Shown: positions 33,980 through 43,959 of the stretch, piece after piece
Layout: each line of letters begins with the position of its first letter
Position numbering within the stretch: the first letter of the stretch is position 1
Origin: JAWHQP01 sp032586195
GTDB taxonomy: Bacteria; Pseudomonadota; Gammaproteobacteria; Enterobacterales; Pasteurellaceae
Length of the DNA: 64,000 bases
NCBI GenBank assembly: GCA_032586195.1
Contig: JAWHQP010000004.1
Location: forward strand, 1 to 64,000
Direction: 5' to 3'
Translations under genes and position numbers: made by a program
The notes under the pieces: generated by a model
The model's input: the letters and a program-made list of their open reading frames with translations, nothing else
Database searches by the model: none
What the model was told of the DNA's origin: nothing

Positions 33980-34546
33980 ATGTGTAAATTCAATTGTACC
34001 GGTCGTGTTTCGGTGTCCCGTCGGATTTGGCAGCAATGTCCGGATAACGACATTCAGCAATGGCTCAATACGCAGAATCTGTTCATTCAATCCGATAAGT
34101 CGGCGTTTGAGCGGATGGTTAATGTCATATTAACACCGTTCGGTAAGATGATGATAACGACCGAATGTTTCCGAGGCTGTCGAGGTTGTGACGATACGGA
34201 TGCGCTGACAACCATTTATTTTGAAGATGAGGCGGATGATTGCCGGCGAGGGTATTTCACCTGGTCGCCGGGCTGTCGGGTTCGCTCACCATTGCAATTA
34301 GGCAAGGTCATTGCTACCAATGCGGTTTCTGATTTATTGTCTGCGTCAACTATTCATCGCTTAATTGAAAAACAGTTAAACTATGACTGGGGCGAGGTAA
34401 GTCAGTATGATTGGTTGTTGAATGATGATGCCGCTCGTCAGCATGGCAATGTTGTGGCAATGCACCATGTGGAGGGAGAAAAGGTCTTTATGGTGACCGA
34501 ACCATCCAATCATTTAACCACGATTTTATTCGGCTACGAATATTAA
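33980..34546 (+). CDS. Hypothetical ICE protein, 188 aa
   Basis: Not recognised. I start at the ATG at 33980, directly after the leader's AAGGAGAAC; a longer frame back to 33875 would overlap radC and the leader. The product is soluble with several cysteines (TTECFRGCRGCDDTD and others) that could bind metal. It is a single-gene unit bounded by a leader and a strong terminator. Confidence 0.62.
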   Translation: MCKFNCTGRVSVSRRIWQQCPDNDIQQWLNTQNLFIQSDKSAFERMVNVILTPFGKMMITTECFRGCRGCDDTDALTTIYFEDEADDCRRGYFTWSPGCRVRSPLQLGKVIATNAVSDLLSASTIHRLIEKQLNYDWGEVSQYDWLLNDDAARQHGNVVAMHHVEGEKVFMVTEPSNHLTTILFGYEY

Positions 34547-34550
34547 CGGA

Positions 34551-34587
34551 AAAAGCATACTTACTTTGAGTGGGTATGCTTTTTTAC
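34551..34587 (+). terminator. Terminator
   Basis: AAAAGCATAC and GTATGCTTTT pair with a 13-base loop and continue into T, right after the preceding stop. Confidence 0.88.
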
Positions 34588-34957
34588 TTTTTGGACTTAT
34601 GCCGCTATTCCTGAGAATGTGTTGAATGCGGGGAAAGCCTTTTGTCGTTTGCTTAATAAACAGTAATGAATTAAAAACTGCGGGCAAAACATAAGCAATT
34701 TTTTTATTGTTTTTACAAAAACAATAAATTGTTACGGATAGAGGCAAATATCCGTATCCTAACCGTCAATAACTCATTCTTATCGTACAAACACTATCGC
34801 AATTACACGCTTCACATTTTTGGGCCAAATTTCATAGCCGACGACATAAAAGGCTTTATATCCACATGACCAAAACAACCATTCAATGTGAATGGTTATA
34901 AGGCATATTTTAATTCTTTAGTATCTCAGGTATCACGATATACCAGAGACGAAATAT
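34588..34957. other. Intergenic stretch before the pcfJ-like gene
   Basis: No convincing gene in 370 bases. Two hairpins are visible: ACGGATA/TATCCGT near 34734-34755 and AACCATTC/GAATGGTT at 34877-34897. A third short one (GGTAT/ATACC) lies just before the next gene. A promoter for the pcfJ-like gene is presumably here, but no consensus boxes stand out. Confidence 0.5.
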
Positions 34958-36519
34958 ATGGCAAACAGCACATCAGACAAAATACTATTTGGTAGCCCTG
35001 AACTGACGGAATACTATTATAAGAGCAGAAACCTTATTTTTACCCGTCAGCTCCATAAGGTCTATACCCTCGAAGTTAAAGATAACCATGCTTCAATAAC
35101 ATTTTTCAATTGCTTTCGTTATCAGCGCAATTTGAAAACAGGGAAGATACATGCGTACTATTTTAATTTTATCAGAAATAAATGGTGTGCTGATCGGATT
35201 GTATATCAACATAGATATCAGGTATGCCCGAATATCTCCTGTTTAAGAATCAATGATGGCTTATTGCATTCAATGCTGGCCGGTATGCTGAGACAGGTTA
35301 AAAAATATGTTGACTGTGATAAGCAATATCAACGTTATGATCGTTGCACATCAAGTACAGGTCGATTCTCATTGTCCGGGGTTGATACCGTGCTGGAAAA
35401 ATCATTGAGACAGAAAAATAAGGCATTTCAGTATTTATCCAATTGCAGAAAACAAATTGTAAAATGGCTGTGGCAGTATTTTTTGATAAGTCACTTATCT
35501 CATTAGTTGCTCGAATCAGACCGAACAGTTGTGGTTTGATATCCCTGGCGGAATGTGCATATTATCAACGACATCTTCGCGCGTTAAATAAAATTGCTGC
35601 TCAGTATCCTAATTTACTGCCTTTAACTCGCTACATTTCACCTGAACACTGGCATGACCCGGATCTGTTCAGTTTCGCTTACTGGACCAGTCAGAACGAG
35701 AACGGCGTTTCTCATATTAATACATTAACGCTTCCCGGTGTTAAATTCGCCATGTTGCAGAAATCACATTGGCGTTGGCTGAAAAAACAATCGTCACAAT
35801 TCGTTGTAAAATGGTGTGAACAGGACTTGGATTTGTTGGTCAATCTGGAACGGGCGGTATCATATATCCCGGTCTGTGTAAAGAAAACGATTTTGTACCT
35901 TAATACGCTCTTTCAGGTATTTCATCCACACCAGAACGAAATTCTTCTGCTGTTCGTACGGTATGTAATCAATTATAAGAAGGAACACGATATTCAGGCA
36001 TTGCGACGTTATCTGAAAAGAGCAGAATCTGCGCTTTGTGATTTAACGGATTATTGGCGTGCCGAGCGACACCCGGGAGTACCAAAAAGCTGGGAACGCT
36101 TAACTGAACGCGGTGAACGTTGGCATCGTGAACTGTTGATTCAACAGCGTCAGCGTGCGGATAAGGGCTTTCAGAAACAACTCAATGCAGGCTGGGAAAG
36201 CCCCGTACTGACTCATCAGATTGAAAATGTGACATTTACTGCCCTGAATACCGGTCTTGCATTATTTGATGAAGGACAGCGCATGCATCATTGTATTTTC
36301 TCGTATGTATCACGTTGTGTAGATAAAAAATATCTGGTCTTCTCCGTTACGGAAACATTAAAAGACGGTTCATTGGAATCGTCCACGTTAGGTTTATACC
36401 GTTTCAGAAACAAATGGAGAATTGAGCAGCATCGTAAGATTTACAATGGCGATGTATCCGAATATCTGTCTAAGATCAGTCAGCGGTTCTGTCAGTTATT
36501 GAATGAAAAAATGAAATAG
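34958..36519 (+). pseudogene. PcfJ-like protein, split by a one-base frameshift
   Basis: The first frame (34958-35506) and second frame (35443-36519) are one gene: the first ends FQYLSNCRKQIVK, and the second continues naturally as MAVAVFFDKSLISLVARIRPNSCGLISL. The shift is at the AAAA run about 35461-35464. The C-terminal domain (TALNTGLALFDEGQRMHHCIFSYVSRC) is the PcfJ domain of conjugative elements, of unknown function. An ATG in the second frame (35464) could permit reinitiation. Real mutation or sequencing error cannot be told apart here. Confidence 0.75.
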
Positions 36520-36625
36520 ATACAGATATTGGCAGAGTAGTATGCATGGCCTTTTAATTGTATTGCTTCTGAATTGGAATTTATCTTGAGGGACCGAGAA
36601 TAAGTCAATAAACTAATAAACTAAT

Positions 36626-36657
36626 ATTGATTCATTGATTCATTGATTCATTGATTC
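36626..36657 (+). repeat. Four tandem copies of ATTGATTC
   Basis: An 8-base unit repeated exactly four times, 20 bases before a terminator. Such repeats can change copy number by slippage, but this one is not in a reading frame or between visible promoter boxes. Confidence 0.9.
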
Positions 36658-36675
36658 CTTAGTTTTAATTTACTG

Positions 36676-36705
36676 CCGTCCGAACTAATTTGGACGGTTT
36701 TTTTT
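36676..36705 (+). terminator. Terminator before the T4SS operon
   Basis: CCGTCC and GGACGG form a 6-bp stem followed by eight T. It insulates the transfer genes from the pcfJ-like gene. Confidence 0.85.
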
Positions 36706-36827
36706 AGCCGGAAAACCATCATCAGAAAATATATCAAACTGAAAAATCATTTCCCGTTAAAAATATCCCCGGATTTCTGCATAGTAGGCCTAATTTCGTT
36801 AATAACCTATAAACCAGGCGGAACATC

Positions 36828-37499
36828 ATGAAAAAATCTCTCTTACTCATCTCTGCAATCAGCATTGCCTTATTATCTTCGGCTTGCACTGCTCATAAGA
36901 ACAATACGAATAATGTAAACAGTGATAAATTATCACCGGGTATTCCTCTGCCTGCCCCGGCCACCGGTACCGGACAGCCGGTAACACCGTTGCAGCCTAA
37001 GCCCGTACTCAGAACCGTGAAAGAAGATATTTATACGGCAGATTATGATCCTAATCCTGAAGTGGTACGCTATGACCGCTATACCTTAGTTACCAGTACC
37101 CCTGACGGTGGTCAGAAATATTTACTGGATCAGATGGTTAATGTCAATATGACGGGAAAACGTAATGTTTATCAGAATCTGAGTGTACAGCAAGGACTCC
37201 GTAATACGTTAAGGGAAACGGGTTATTCACTTTGTTATCCGGATGAGCCCGATGTGAAAAGTCTGTTTAATTTACCGTTGCCAAAAGTGCATTATAAATT
37301 CGGTCCGACAAAATTACGTGACGCCTTGCAGATGTTAGCCGGAGAAGCTTATGTGCTGACAGTCAATGATGCTACGCGTCAGGTTTGTTTTACCCGCCGG
37401 GTCGTCATACCTGGGATGACTCAACCTAAAGCTCGTATTGAAGCCGGTAGCGGTGATGTCAAACGCGAATATGACGGACGTAATGACCGTGGATATTAA
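36828..37499 (+). CDS. pilL: PilL-type lipoprotein, first gene of the ICE type IV secretion system
   Basis: The 223-residue product starts with a lipoprotein signal (LLSSAC) and ends with the domain of ICE PilL proteins (LFNLPLPKVHYKFGPTKLRDALQMLAGEAY), as in tfc1 of ICEHin1056. It lies in the outer membrane or periplasm and belongs to the pilus or secretion apparatus. The middle is proline-rich. It opens the long plus-strand transfer cluster. Confidence 0.82.
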   Translation: MKKSLLLISAISIALLSSACTAHKNNTNNVNSDKLSPGIPLPAPATGTGQPVTPLQPKPVLRTVKEDIYTADYDPNPEVVRYDRYTLVTSTPDGGQKYLLDQMVNVNMTGKRNVYQNLSVQQGLRNTLRETGYSLCYPDEPDVKSLFNLPLPKVHYKFGPTKLRDALQMLAGEAYVLTVNDATRQVCFTRRVVIPGMTQPKARIEAGSGDVKREYDGRNDRGY

Positions 37500-37602
37500 G
37501 AAGGAGCGTAAATTATCCTGAAATTGTGTAGAATTTATTGTTAAAGTCTTTTCAACCTTTTGGCATAGTCATTCCATCAATGCCATTATCTCTGGAGTGA
37601 CT

Positions 37603-38379
37603 ATGCGTATCGCTAAAATCATTTTTCAAACAGCTTTTCCAATTTCAATTTACTTTCTTTTGCCGACACCGGCATCGGCAGATACTTCGTTAAATACCCC
37701 GGTCATCAGTTCACCGTACCAGATCCAGGCGATGAGGAATTCGACTGAAAACGCGCTGAAAAATCAGGCTCAGCAGGAAGATAAATGGTCTGAATGGGGG
37801 CTGACGCATGAAGACTGGCTGCAATATAAGAAACTGAAAGAAGGTCCGATCGGTATCTGGACGCCGAATCTCGACCCGCTGACCACTCTGGGTATTGAAG
37901 CTAAGACAGAGGGCGAGCGTAAGCGTTATGCCGAACTATTGGCAAAAATAGAATACTCCCGTGCTGAAAAGATCCTCGCGTTTCAGATGGCTTATGATCA
38001 GGCGTTTGCGCGCCTATATCCGAATCAGTTGCCGTTCCGGACCGATGAATCAGGCAGTGTTGCGGTAACGCCTGCGGCGATGAACCGTATTATTTATTTC
38101 ACCCGGACAGATTGCGGTAAAAAATGCAGCGATAACCTGGTCCGGTTATTTGATTTTGCAAAATCCAATCCGATTGATATTTATATTATTAATAGCGGAC
38201 AGGACGATAAGGTTATCCGTAAATGGGCGGTAGACAATAAAATTGATATTCAGAAGGTACGTGACCGTCAAATCACGTTGAATCATGACAAAGGTTACTG
38301 GTTGAAATATGCGAACGGAAAAATGCCGGCTGCTTTCCAGATTCAGGGAGATGGGGAATGGAAATCACTCGTGTATTAA
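37603..38379 (+). CDS. PFL_4693-family T4SS-associated periplasmic protein
   Basis: The 258-residue product has a signal peptide (cut near ASA) and matches the PFL_4693 family (TIGR03759) found second in the transfer cluster. The C-terminal part (RIIYFTRTDCGKKCSDNLVRLFDFAKSNPIDIYI) resembles a thioredoxin-like fold with a CxxxC motif; a thiol role is inferred. I use the ATG at 37603, 5 bases after GGAG. It overlaps the next gene by 22 bases. Confidence 0.8.
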   Translation: MRIAKIIFQTAFPISIYFLLPTPASADTSLNTPVISSPYQIQAMRNSTENALKNQAQQEDKWSEWGLTHEDWLQYKKLKEGPIGIWTPNLDPLTTLGIEAKTEGERKRYAELLAKIEYSRAEKILAFQMAYDQAFARLYPNQLPFRTDESGSVAVTPAAMNRIIYFTRTDCGKKCSDNLVRLFDFAKSNPIDIYIINSGQDDKVIRKWAVDNKIDIQKVRDRQITLNHDKGYWLKYANGKMPAAFQIQGDGEWKSLVY

Positions 38380-39104
38380 AACCAGTTTTATTGACATTAA
38401 TTCTATTTTCGCTCCCTGTCATTTTAATTAATGCCAATGCTAAAACGTTTTACGGATTCGGCAGTGAAATTGATGGATATATTCGCGAATCAGCTCAGCG
38501 TTATCAGATAAATGAGGCTATGTTGCGTGGTCTCATTAAAATGGAAGACGGCTGGTACAGTAAAACTTCACCGACCGGGGCAACCGGCGTCGGACAATTT
38601 ACGGTAAAAACATGGAACTGGCTGGCTTCCACTGAACGTGGTCAGGCTATCGGCATGCAATTCATTACATCTCATAACCGAGGTACCCGTTTCGACCCTC
38701 GTAACAATAAACGTGTTAATACACTTGCAGCAGGGTTATATGCTCGATGGCATATTGAACAATTCCGAGAGCGGGGTATCAACATCAGTGACGAGAACCT
38801 TTATATGGCCCATAACATCGGCTTAGACGGTTTTCACCGTGCGATTCTGGGTAAATCAACTCCGGAAGATATTAAAAATATGCGTCATAACGGAATGAAA
38901 AGCTGGATGAGTGTTAATGACTTTATTACTCATCAGAAGAGACGTTACGCACAACATAAATATGAAGCGAATTCTATAGTACCAAAACAATATTCAATTC
39001 AAACCGCTCAGACTAAAGTTTCTAATTGGGTAACTCCTGATGATCATGCAATAGTTTGGGTACACCCGCAAAATGACGGATTAATCTGGATAAATCCTAA
39101 ATAG
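38358..39104 (+). CDS. Lytic transglycosylase (SLT) of the T4SS
   Basis: Opens peptidoglycan for assembly of the transfer channel. The 248-residue product has a signal peptide and an SLT-type domain: LRGLIKMEDGWYSKTSPTGATGVGQF, with the catalytic Glu in KMED, and a later conserved AHNIGLDGFHRAI. It corresponds to the VirB1-like gene of ICEHin1056-type clusters. Translation is coupled to the gene before it. Confidence 0.85.
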   Translation: MEITRVLKPVLLTLILFSLPVILINANAKTFYGFGSEIDGYIRESAQRYQINEAMLRGLIKMEDGWYSKTSPTGATGVGQFTVKTWNWLASTERGQAIGMQFITSHNRGTRFDPRNNKRVNTLAAGLYARWHIEQFRERGINISDENLYMAHNIGLDGFHRAILGKSTPEDIKNMRHNGMKSWMSVNDFITHQKRRYAQHKYEANSIVPKQYSIQTAQTKVSNWVTPDDHAIVWVHPQNDGLIWINPK

Positions 39105-39121
39105 AATAGGTAATTACATAT

Positions 39122-39475
39122 ATGAAATTAAAATACGTTATTAAAGCCATAAAAACAGAAATGAAATTCCATACATTTTCATTAAAATATCGACCTCTTC
39201 AATATTCTTTGTTCACTATGCGAAATATTTTAAGGATTCTAATAAATTCAGCTATCGGCAGTGTGGCTGTTGTTGGCATAATGCTGTTTTTTCTGATGGA
39301 AACTAAAGGTTGTCTTGTACTTGGCGAAATTAAATCAGCATTCTATTTGATATTCTGGATATGTTTTGTATTTTATTTAATATTATATGGCTCTTTTATT
39401 TTTTTTCGTTTTTTAGAAAAAATTTACCATATTGCAAAATGGGAGAAACTCAATGACAGTCATGGAGTCGAATAA
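39122..39475 (+). CDS. Hypothetical inner-membrane protein, 117 aa
   Basis: Two membrane segments (NSAIGSVAVVGIMLFFLME and SAFYLIFWICFVFYLILYGSFIFF), basic N-terminus. Not recognised. It lies inside the transfer cluster and ends 2 bases before the next start, so it is co-transcribed. Confidence 0.6.
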   Translation: MKLKYVIKAIKTEMKFHTFSLKYRPLQYSLFTMRNILRILINSAIGSVAVVGIMLFFLMETKGCLVLGEIKSAFYLIFWICFVFYLILYGSFIFFRFLEKIYHIAKWEKLNDSHGVE

Positions 39476-39476
39476 T

Positions 39477-39992
39477 ATGGGGCGTAATCTGTCAATTTGC
39501 AGAGGTGCACTCTTTTTAGTGATAAGTCTGAATACGGCATTTGCCGATGTGAATGTAATTGCCGATTTAGGTGGAGAAAGTGCGGTACGTTTCTACGAAC
39601 CTATTCAGCCGGTACACTCAGACAACGCTCCCCGGCATCCTGATGCTGTCCATGGAATTATCTCCGAAGAACAGATGTTGCCGGTGGTATCGCATAAATG
39701 GACTGTCGGTAAGGTTTCTCCCCACAGAATTAATCTACCCGGAGCCATACCGCTGTTCCTAATTGGTGCAGATGATACCTCGGCCGGATGGTTAAGGGAG
39801 CGTCGGGATAAATTAATGTCCATGCATGCAACGGGACTGGTGATTAATGTACAGAATATGGCGCAACTCAACAGATTACGTCAGATTGCACCATCTCTTA
39901 ATTTAATGCCTGTACCTGCGGATTCTTTAGCCGAACGACTTAATATTTATCATTACCCAATCTTAATCACTGCAGAAGGTATTACACAGTGA
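39477..39992 (+). CDS. PFL_4695-family ICE protein (TIGR03765)
   Basis: The 171-residue product has a signal peptide ending AFA and matches the PFL_4695 family (YEPIQPVHSD ... VSPHRINLPGAIPLFLIGADDTSAGWLRERRDKLMSMHA). It always precedes traD in these clusters; it is periplasmic or membrane-attached, with unknown function. I start at the ATG at 39477, 9 bases after GGAG; starts at 39453 and 39462 lie in the upstream gene. It overlaps traD by 4 bases. Confidence 0.78.
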   Translation: MGRNLSICRGALFLVISLNTAFADVNVIADLGGESAVRFYEPIQPVHSDNAPRHPDAVHGIISEEQMLPVVSHKWTVGKVSPHRINLPGAIPLFLIGADDTSAGWLRERRDKLMSMHATGLVINVQNMAQLNRLRQIAPSLNLMPVPADSLAERLNIYHYPILITAEGITQ

Positions 39993-42145
39993 ACGATAAA
40001 TTTCTGATAGAGGCCTTATTGCGTCCGCCCGTGGAACTTTATACCGCAGGTGTGTCAGCCGCTGCCGCCGCTTTGTGTGCCTGGGCACCCTGGGCGGTGG
40101 CTCTTACGCCGAGTGTCGGTTATGGTATGGCAGCGGGGTTTACCGTATTAGGGATAAAACGCTACTGGGAAGGTTACCGGATTTTGAAATACCAGAAAAA
40201 CTTAAAACGTTTACCGCATTATGAACTGACCGGCAGGGAAATTCCGGTAAGCCGAAAGGGATTGTATCTAGGTAAAGGATTTCAATGGTCTCAAACACAT
40301 ACTCAGCGTTTACATGATTGTGGATTGCCGACCGCTCAGAAATACATTCAACCTTCCCTGGTGTTTAAGATAATCAGGGAATTTGAACATAATCATGAAG
40401 GGCATATCCTCACAAAATTAACCTCTCTGGATTCACCGTTTAATCCGTTCAGACCGTATCCACCTGTGGGCGGAAAACCCGAAATCCATGGTGTTTCGCT
40501 GCATGAGTCGGACGTTTATCTTAATTCGGCAGACAGGGCCGGACATACTTTGGTTGACGGTACAACCGGAGTGGGAAAAACGCGCTGTGCCGAAATTCTG
40601 GTGACGCAGGATATTCATCGTGGTAAGACCTTTGAGGAACGGGAGGTCGTTATCATGGTCGACCCGAAAGGGGATGCCGATATGCTTATGCGCATGTATA
40701 CTGAGGCTAAACGAGCGGGAAGAGAAAATGAGTTCTATGTATTCCATCTCGGCTACCCTGGAGCTTCTGCCCGCTATAATGCCATCGGGCGGTTTAATAA
40801 AATCACGGAAGTCGCATCCCGGATTTCCGGGCAGTTAAGCGGTTCGGGCAATTCGGCCGCGTTTCGCGAGTTCGCCTGGCGGTTTGTGAATATCATCGCC
40901 CGTGCACTGGTCGCCTTGGGTATTCGGCCCAACTACGAAGAAATCGCCCGTTATGTGCGCAGTATTGATTCCCTGTTCCTAGACTACGCCAGAGTGTATT
41001 ACAACAGAAAAGATGCTGCTATATGGCCGGCAATTGGCGCGATTGCAGCCGAATCAGACCCGAAAAATGTGCCGCCTGCCATGCGCGGACGTGACCCGAT
41101 GGTTATTGCTGTTGAACAGTATATCAGGGAAACCAGAGAATTTGAACCGGTGCTTGATGGCTTGTGCAGTGCAGTACGTTATGATAAAACGTATTTTGAT
41201 AAAATTGTAGCGTCATTACTGCCACTATTGGAGAAACTGACCACCGGTAAAATTTCGGAGTTACTGTCTCCGGATTATTCAGATATACAGGATACCCGTC
41301 CAATCTTTGACTGGGAGATGATTATCCGCAAAAAGGGTATTGTCTATATCGGACTGGATGCGTTATCTGATTTGGTAGTAGCCGCATCCGTCGGCAACTC
41401 CATGTTTGCCGATCTTGTTTCGATGACCGGTCATATTTACAAGTTTGGTATTGATGACAGTCTGCCGCAGTCCGGACCGGTGAAGAAAACTGTGATTAAC
41501 GTGCACGCCGATGAATTTAACGAATTGATTGGTGATGAGTTTATCCCGCTGCTGAACAAGGCCCGCGGGGCAGGTATCAATGTAATTGCCTATACCCAGA
41601 CACTTTCTGACATAGAAGCCCGGATAGGCAGCAGAGCGAAAGCCGGACAGATTATCGGTAATTTCAACTCATTGATTATGTTCCGCGTTAAGGAACTGGC
41701 GACTGCCGAACTGCTCACCTCTCAGTTACCGGATGTCAGCGTACATGATGTGATGTCAATGTCAAATGTCACGGACTCAAACGACCCGGGAGAAAATAAA
41801 GATTTCAGCTCCAGTACAGGTGACCGTGTAACCATCAGCCGTCAGAAATTAATATCCCCGGCTGATATCATTAATCTGCCTAAGGGGCAGGCATTTGCCC
41901 TGCTTGAAGGCGGTAAACTCTGGAAAATACGGATGCCGTTACCTGCCAGGGCAAAAGATGAGCATATGCCGGAATCATTACAGAAATTAATAACATATAT
42001 GAGAGACAGCTATCAGACTTCTAACGTCTGGTGGAAAGGTGCTCAGACTTACGAACCGAATAAAGATATAGTGAATGCTTTTGAACAACTCAATATGAAT
42101 GCCGGTTATCCGGTCAGGAGGGAAACTGAAAATGACAATGAATAA
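39989..42145 (+). CDS. traD: Type IV coupling protein TraD
   Basis: Inner-membrane ATPase that brings the relaxase-DNA complex to the channel. The 718-residue product has two N-terminal membrane segments, Walker A TTGVGKTRC (about residue 197), Walker B VIMVDPKGDADM and a later NVHADEFNELIGDEF. It belongs to the TraD subfamily of SPI-7/ICEHin1056-type elements. It overlaps the next gene by 14 bases. Confidence 0.93.
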   Translation: MNDKFLIEALLRPPVELYTAGVSAAAAALCAWAPWAVALTPSVGYGMAAGFTVLGIKRYWEGYRILKYQKNLKRLPHYELTGREIPVSRKGLYLGKGFQWSQTHTQRLHDCGLPTAQKYIQPSLVFKIIREFEHNHEGHILTKLTSLDSPFNPFRPYPPVGGKPEIHGVSLHESDVYLNSADRAGHTLVDGTTGVGKTRCAEILVTQDIHRGKTFEEREVVIMVDPKGDADMLMRMYTEAKRAGRENEFYVFHLGYPGASARYNAIGRFNKITEVASRISGQLSGSGNSAAFREFAWRFVNIIARALVALGIRPNYEEIARYVRSIDSLFLDYARVYYNRKDAAIWPAIGAIAAESDPKNVPPAMRGRDPMVIAVEQYIRETREFEPVLDGLCSAVRYDKTYFDKIVASLLPLLEKLTTGKISELLSPDYSDIQDTRPIFDWEMIIRKKGIVYIGLDALSDLVVAASVGNSMFADLVSMTGHIYKFGIDDSLPQSGPVKKTVINVHADEFNELIGDEFIPLLNKARGAGINVIAYTQTLSDIEARIGSRAKAGQIIGNFNSLIMFRVKELATAELLTSQLPDVSVHDVMSMSNVTDSNDPGENKDFSSSTGDRVTISRQKLISPADIINLPKGQAFALLEGGKLWKIRMPLPARAKDEHMPESLQKLITYMRDSYQTSNVWWKGAQTYEPNKDIVNAFEQLNMNAGYPVRRETENDNE

Positions 42146-42470
42146 CGCACGGATTTTAGATTTACCTGATTGTATGGTTGATCTGGAAAGTATCAATTTC
42201 TTCTTTTCCAGCGCTGGCGAACACGAGCAGGAACGCCTGGAATATTTAGCTAAAAAAGTATTACCCGCCTGGGGAACAAAGGTGTTCTCGCTGCACCAGT
42301 TTGCCGAATATGTCAGGCAGTTTGATCTGGAATTGCTTTCTGCGCCGGAGGTGGCGCTTGCTGTCAGCACTGAAAAGGAACCTTTTGCATTCTGGATACG
42401 TTTTCTGAAACATCTTAAAGGGGATGTGTTAGTGCAGTGTGAATTACTGAGTCGGGAGCGGATGCATTAA
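42132..42470 (+). CDS. Small ICE transfer-cluster protein, 112 aa
   Basis: Soluble 112-residue protein (EHEQERLEYLAKKVLPAWGTKVFSL), found between traD and the DUF4400 gene. The family role is unknown. I start at the ATG at 42132, which overlaps traD. Its stop overlaps the next ATG by 1 base. Confidence 0.65.
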   Translation: MTMNNARILDLPDCMVDLESINFFFSSAGEHEQERLEYLAKKVLPAWGTKVFSLHQFAEYVRQFDLELLSAPEVALAVSTEKEPFAFWIRFLKHLKGDVLVQCELLSRERMH

Positions 42471-43195
42471 TGGCTGATGAAGAATATACGCAGGTAAGGA
42501 AAACCGGCGGAAAGTCCACACTGTTCGGGAAAATAATCGGCTTTTTAGTCCTGTCGTTATTATTCAGCATCATCATTGAATGGGTATGCATGACTTTTGT
42601 GTGGGCTGAACCGGGGGCTGAGCATAGTAAACAAATGATGTTGAATGAATTTAACTGGTTTTCTTCCGAATTCCAGCAAAGTCTGCTATATAGCAAACCA
42701 GTAGCCTTCGCCGAAGAAACTATCCGTTTTCTGCATGAATGGCTTTTTATGAAAACAGGGTTACAGGATTGGCTTAATACACCGAAAGCCGGTATATGGC
42801 AGGCGGAAGTATTCGGTTCGGTTTACACATTTAATTACGGATATATTATCGGACAAATCAGTGCCTATATTGAGGCGATGTTTTATGTGCTTATCGTGTT
42901 TGTCATCAGATTGATGATCATTATATTAACCAGTCCGCTCTTTATTCTGGTCGCCCTTGTGGGAATTACCGACGGCCTTGTACAACGTGATTTGAGACGA
43001 TTCGGGGTAGGACGGGAATCCGCATTTAAATATCATCATGCCAAACGGACAGTCGGTCCCGTCATGATTGTGGCCTGGATAATTTATTTAGCCATACCGT
43101 TTTCAATTCATCCTAACTGGATACTGATACCGGCTGCCGTACTATTCGGTATCATGATCCGCGTGACAATCACAAACTTTAAAAAATACCTGTAA
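42470..43195 (+). CDS. DUF4400 / PFL_4697-family membrane protein
   Basis: The 241-residue product has four to five membrane segments and fits TIGR03747 (GKIIGFLVLSLLFSIIIEW; RRFGVGRESAFKYHHAKR). It is a conserved inner-membrane part of the PFGI-1-type transfer system; its precise role is unknown. The 150 bases after it hold no gene and probably a promoter for the next small genes. Confidence 0.82.
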   Translation: MADEEYTQVRKTGGKSTLFGKIIGFLVLSLLFSIIIEWVCMTFVWAEPGAEHSKQMMLNEFNWFSSEFQQSLLYSKPVAFAEETIRFLHEWLFMKTGLQDWLNTPKAGIWQAEVFGSVYTFNYGYIIGQISAYIEAMFYVLIVFVIRLMIIILTSPLFILVALVGITDGLVQRDLRRFGVGRESAFKYHHAKRTVGPVMIVAWIIYLAIPFSIHPNWILIPAAVLFGIMIRVTITNFKKYL

Positions 43196-43346
43196 TCTGG
43201 TTTAACTGTTGTACCGGTTTATATCAGAATTGCGCCGGAAATTTAGATTACAGAAACTATCTTATTTACTGATAGAGTTTCCCATTACAATCAACGCATA
43301 AATTCCGCATTATTCTTCTGCAGTAGTTAATAACCGGAGGACAATA

Positions 43347-43676
43347 ATGCGTAAGCTGTTTACATCAATTTTTCTCGTTTCCCTCATTCTTTCTCCTGTA
43401 TCTCAGGCTCAGGCTAGTGAGCAGTCTGAATTGGATCAGGCTGTTAGACAGCTAGAGTCTGCAAAGAAAGCGCTTGACCGTGCTCAAATCTCGGAAAAAT
43501 CCGTACGTGTAAAAGACAGAGTCTATTTTGATTATACCAAAGCACGTCGGGATATTGATTTGGTTAAATTCGGTATTAGCCGTTATATCAACAGCAACCG
43601 GGCTCAGCCGCGTGACCCGCGTCAGATTCGCACCTTGTCAGGTGTATATGACAACGTAAAAACAGGTACCAGATGA
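43347..43676 (+). CDS. RAQPRD-family ICE protein
   Basis: The 109-residue product has a signal peptide (cut after AQA) and the diagnostic RAQPRDPRQI box near the C-terminus. It is a small periplasmic protein that always precedes the two pilin-like small membrane proteins in these clusters. It overlaps the next gene by 4 bases. Confidence 0.87.
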   Translation: MRKLFTSIFLVSLILSPVSQAQASEQSELDQAVRQLESAKKALDRAQISEKSVRVKDRVYFDYTKARRDIDLVKFGISRYINSNRAQPRDPRQIRTLSGVYDNVKTGTR

Positions 43677-43912
43677 GCTCTGCGGCTATGGCTATTGAAG
43701 CATTTAACGTCGGTGCGGGGTCCACAGCGACAGATATAAGCCAGTTAATTATTGCAATTATCTTTGCAGTATTACTTACCGTATTTGCCTATATTCTGAT
43801 CAAGCTGTTTGATGAGGTTAAAGCAGATAAACTGAAATTCTCTAAATTCTCACTTATTGTTGTCCGAATTCTCTTACTTGTATTGGTGCTTGGTTATTTC
43901 CTGCTGCATTAA
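43673..43912 (+). CDS. DUF3262 / PFL_4701-family small membrane protein
   Basis: 79 residues, two membrane helices (ISQLIIAIIFAVLLTVFAYILIKLF; LIVVRILLLVLVLGYFLL). It matches TIGR03758 of the transfer cluster. By size and position it may be a pilin- or VirB3-like part; this is an inference. Confidence 0.82.
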   Translation: MSSAAMAIEAFNVGAGSTATDISQLIIAIIFAVLLTVFAYILIKLFDEVKADKLKFSKFSLIVVRILLLVLVLGYFLLH

Positions 43913-43959
43913 TTCGTTATATTTCATTAATTAATTAATTTGTTAAGGATCCTAATATT

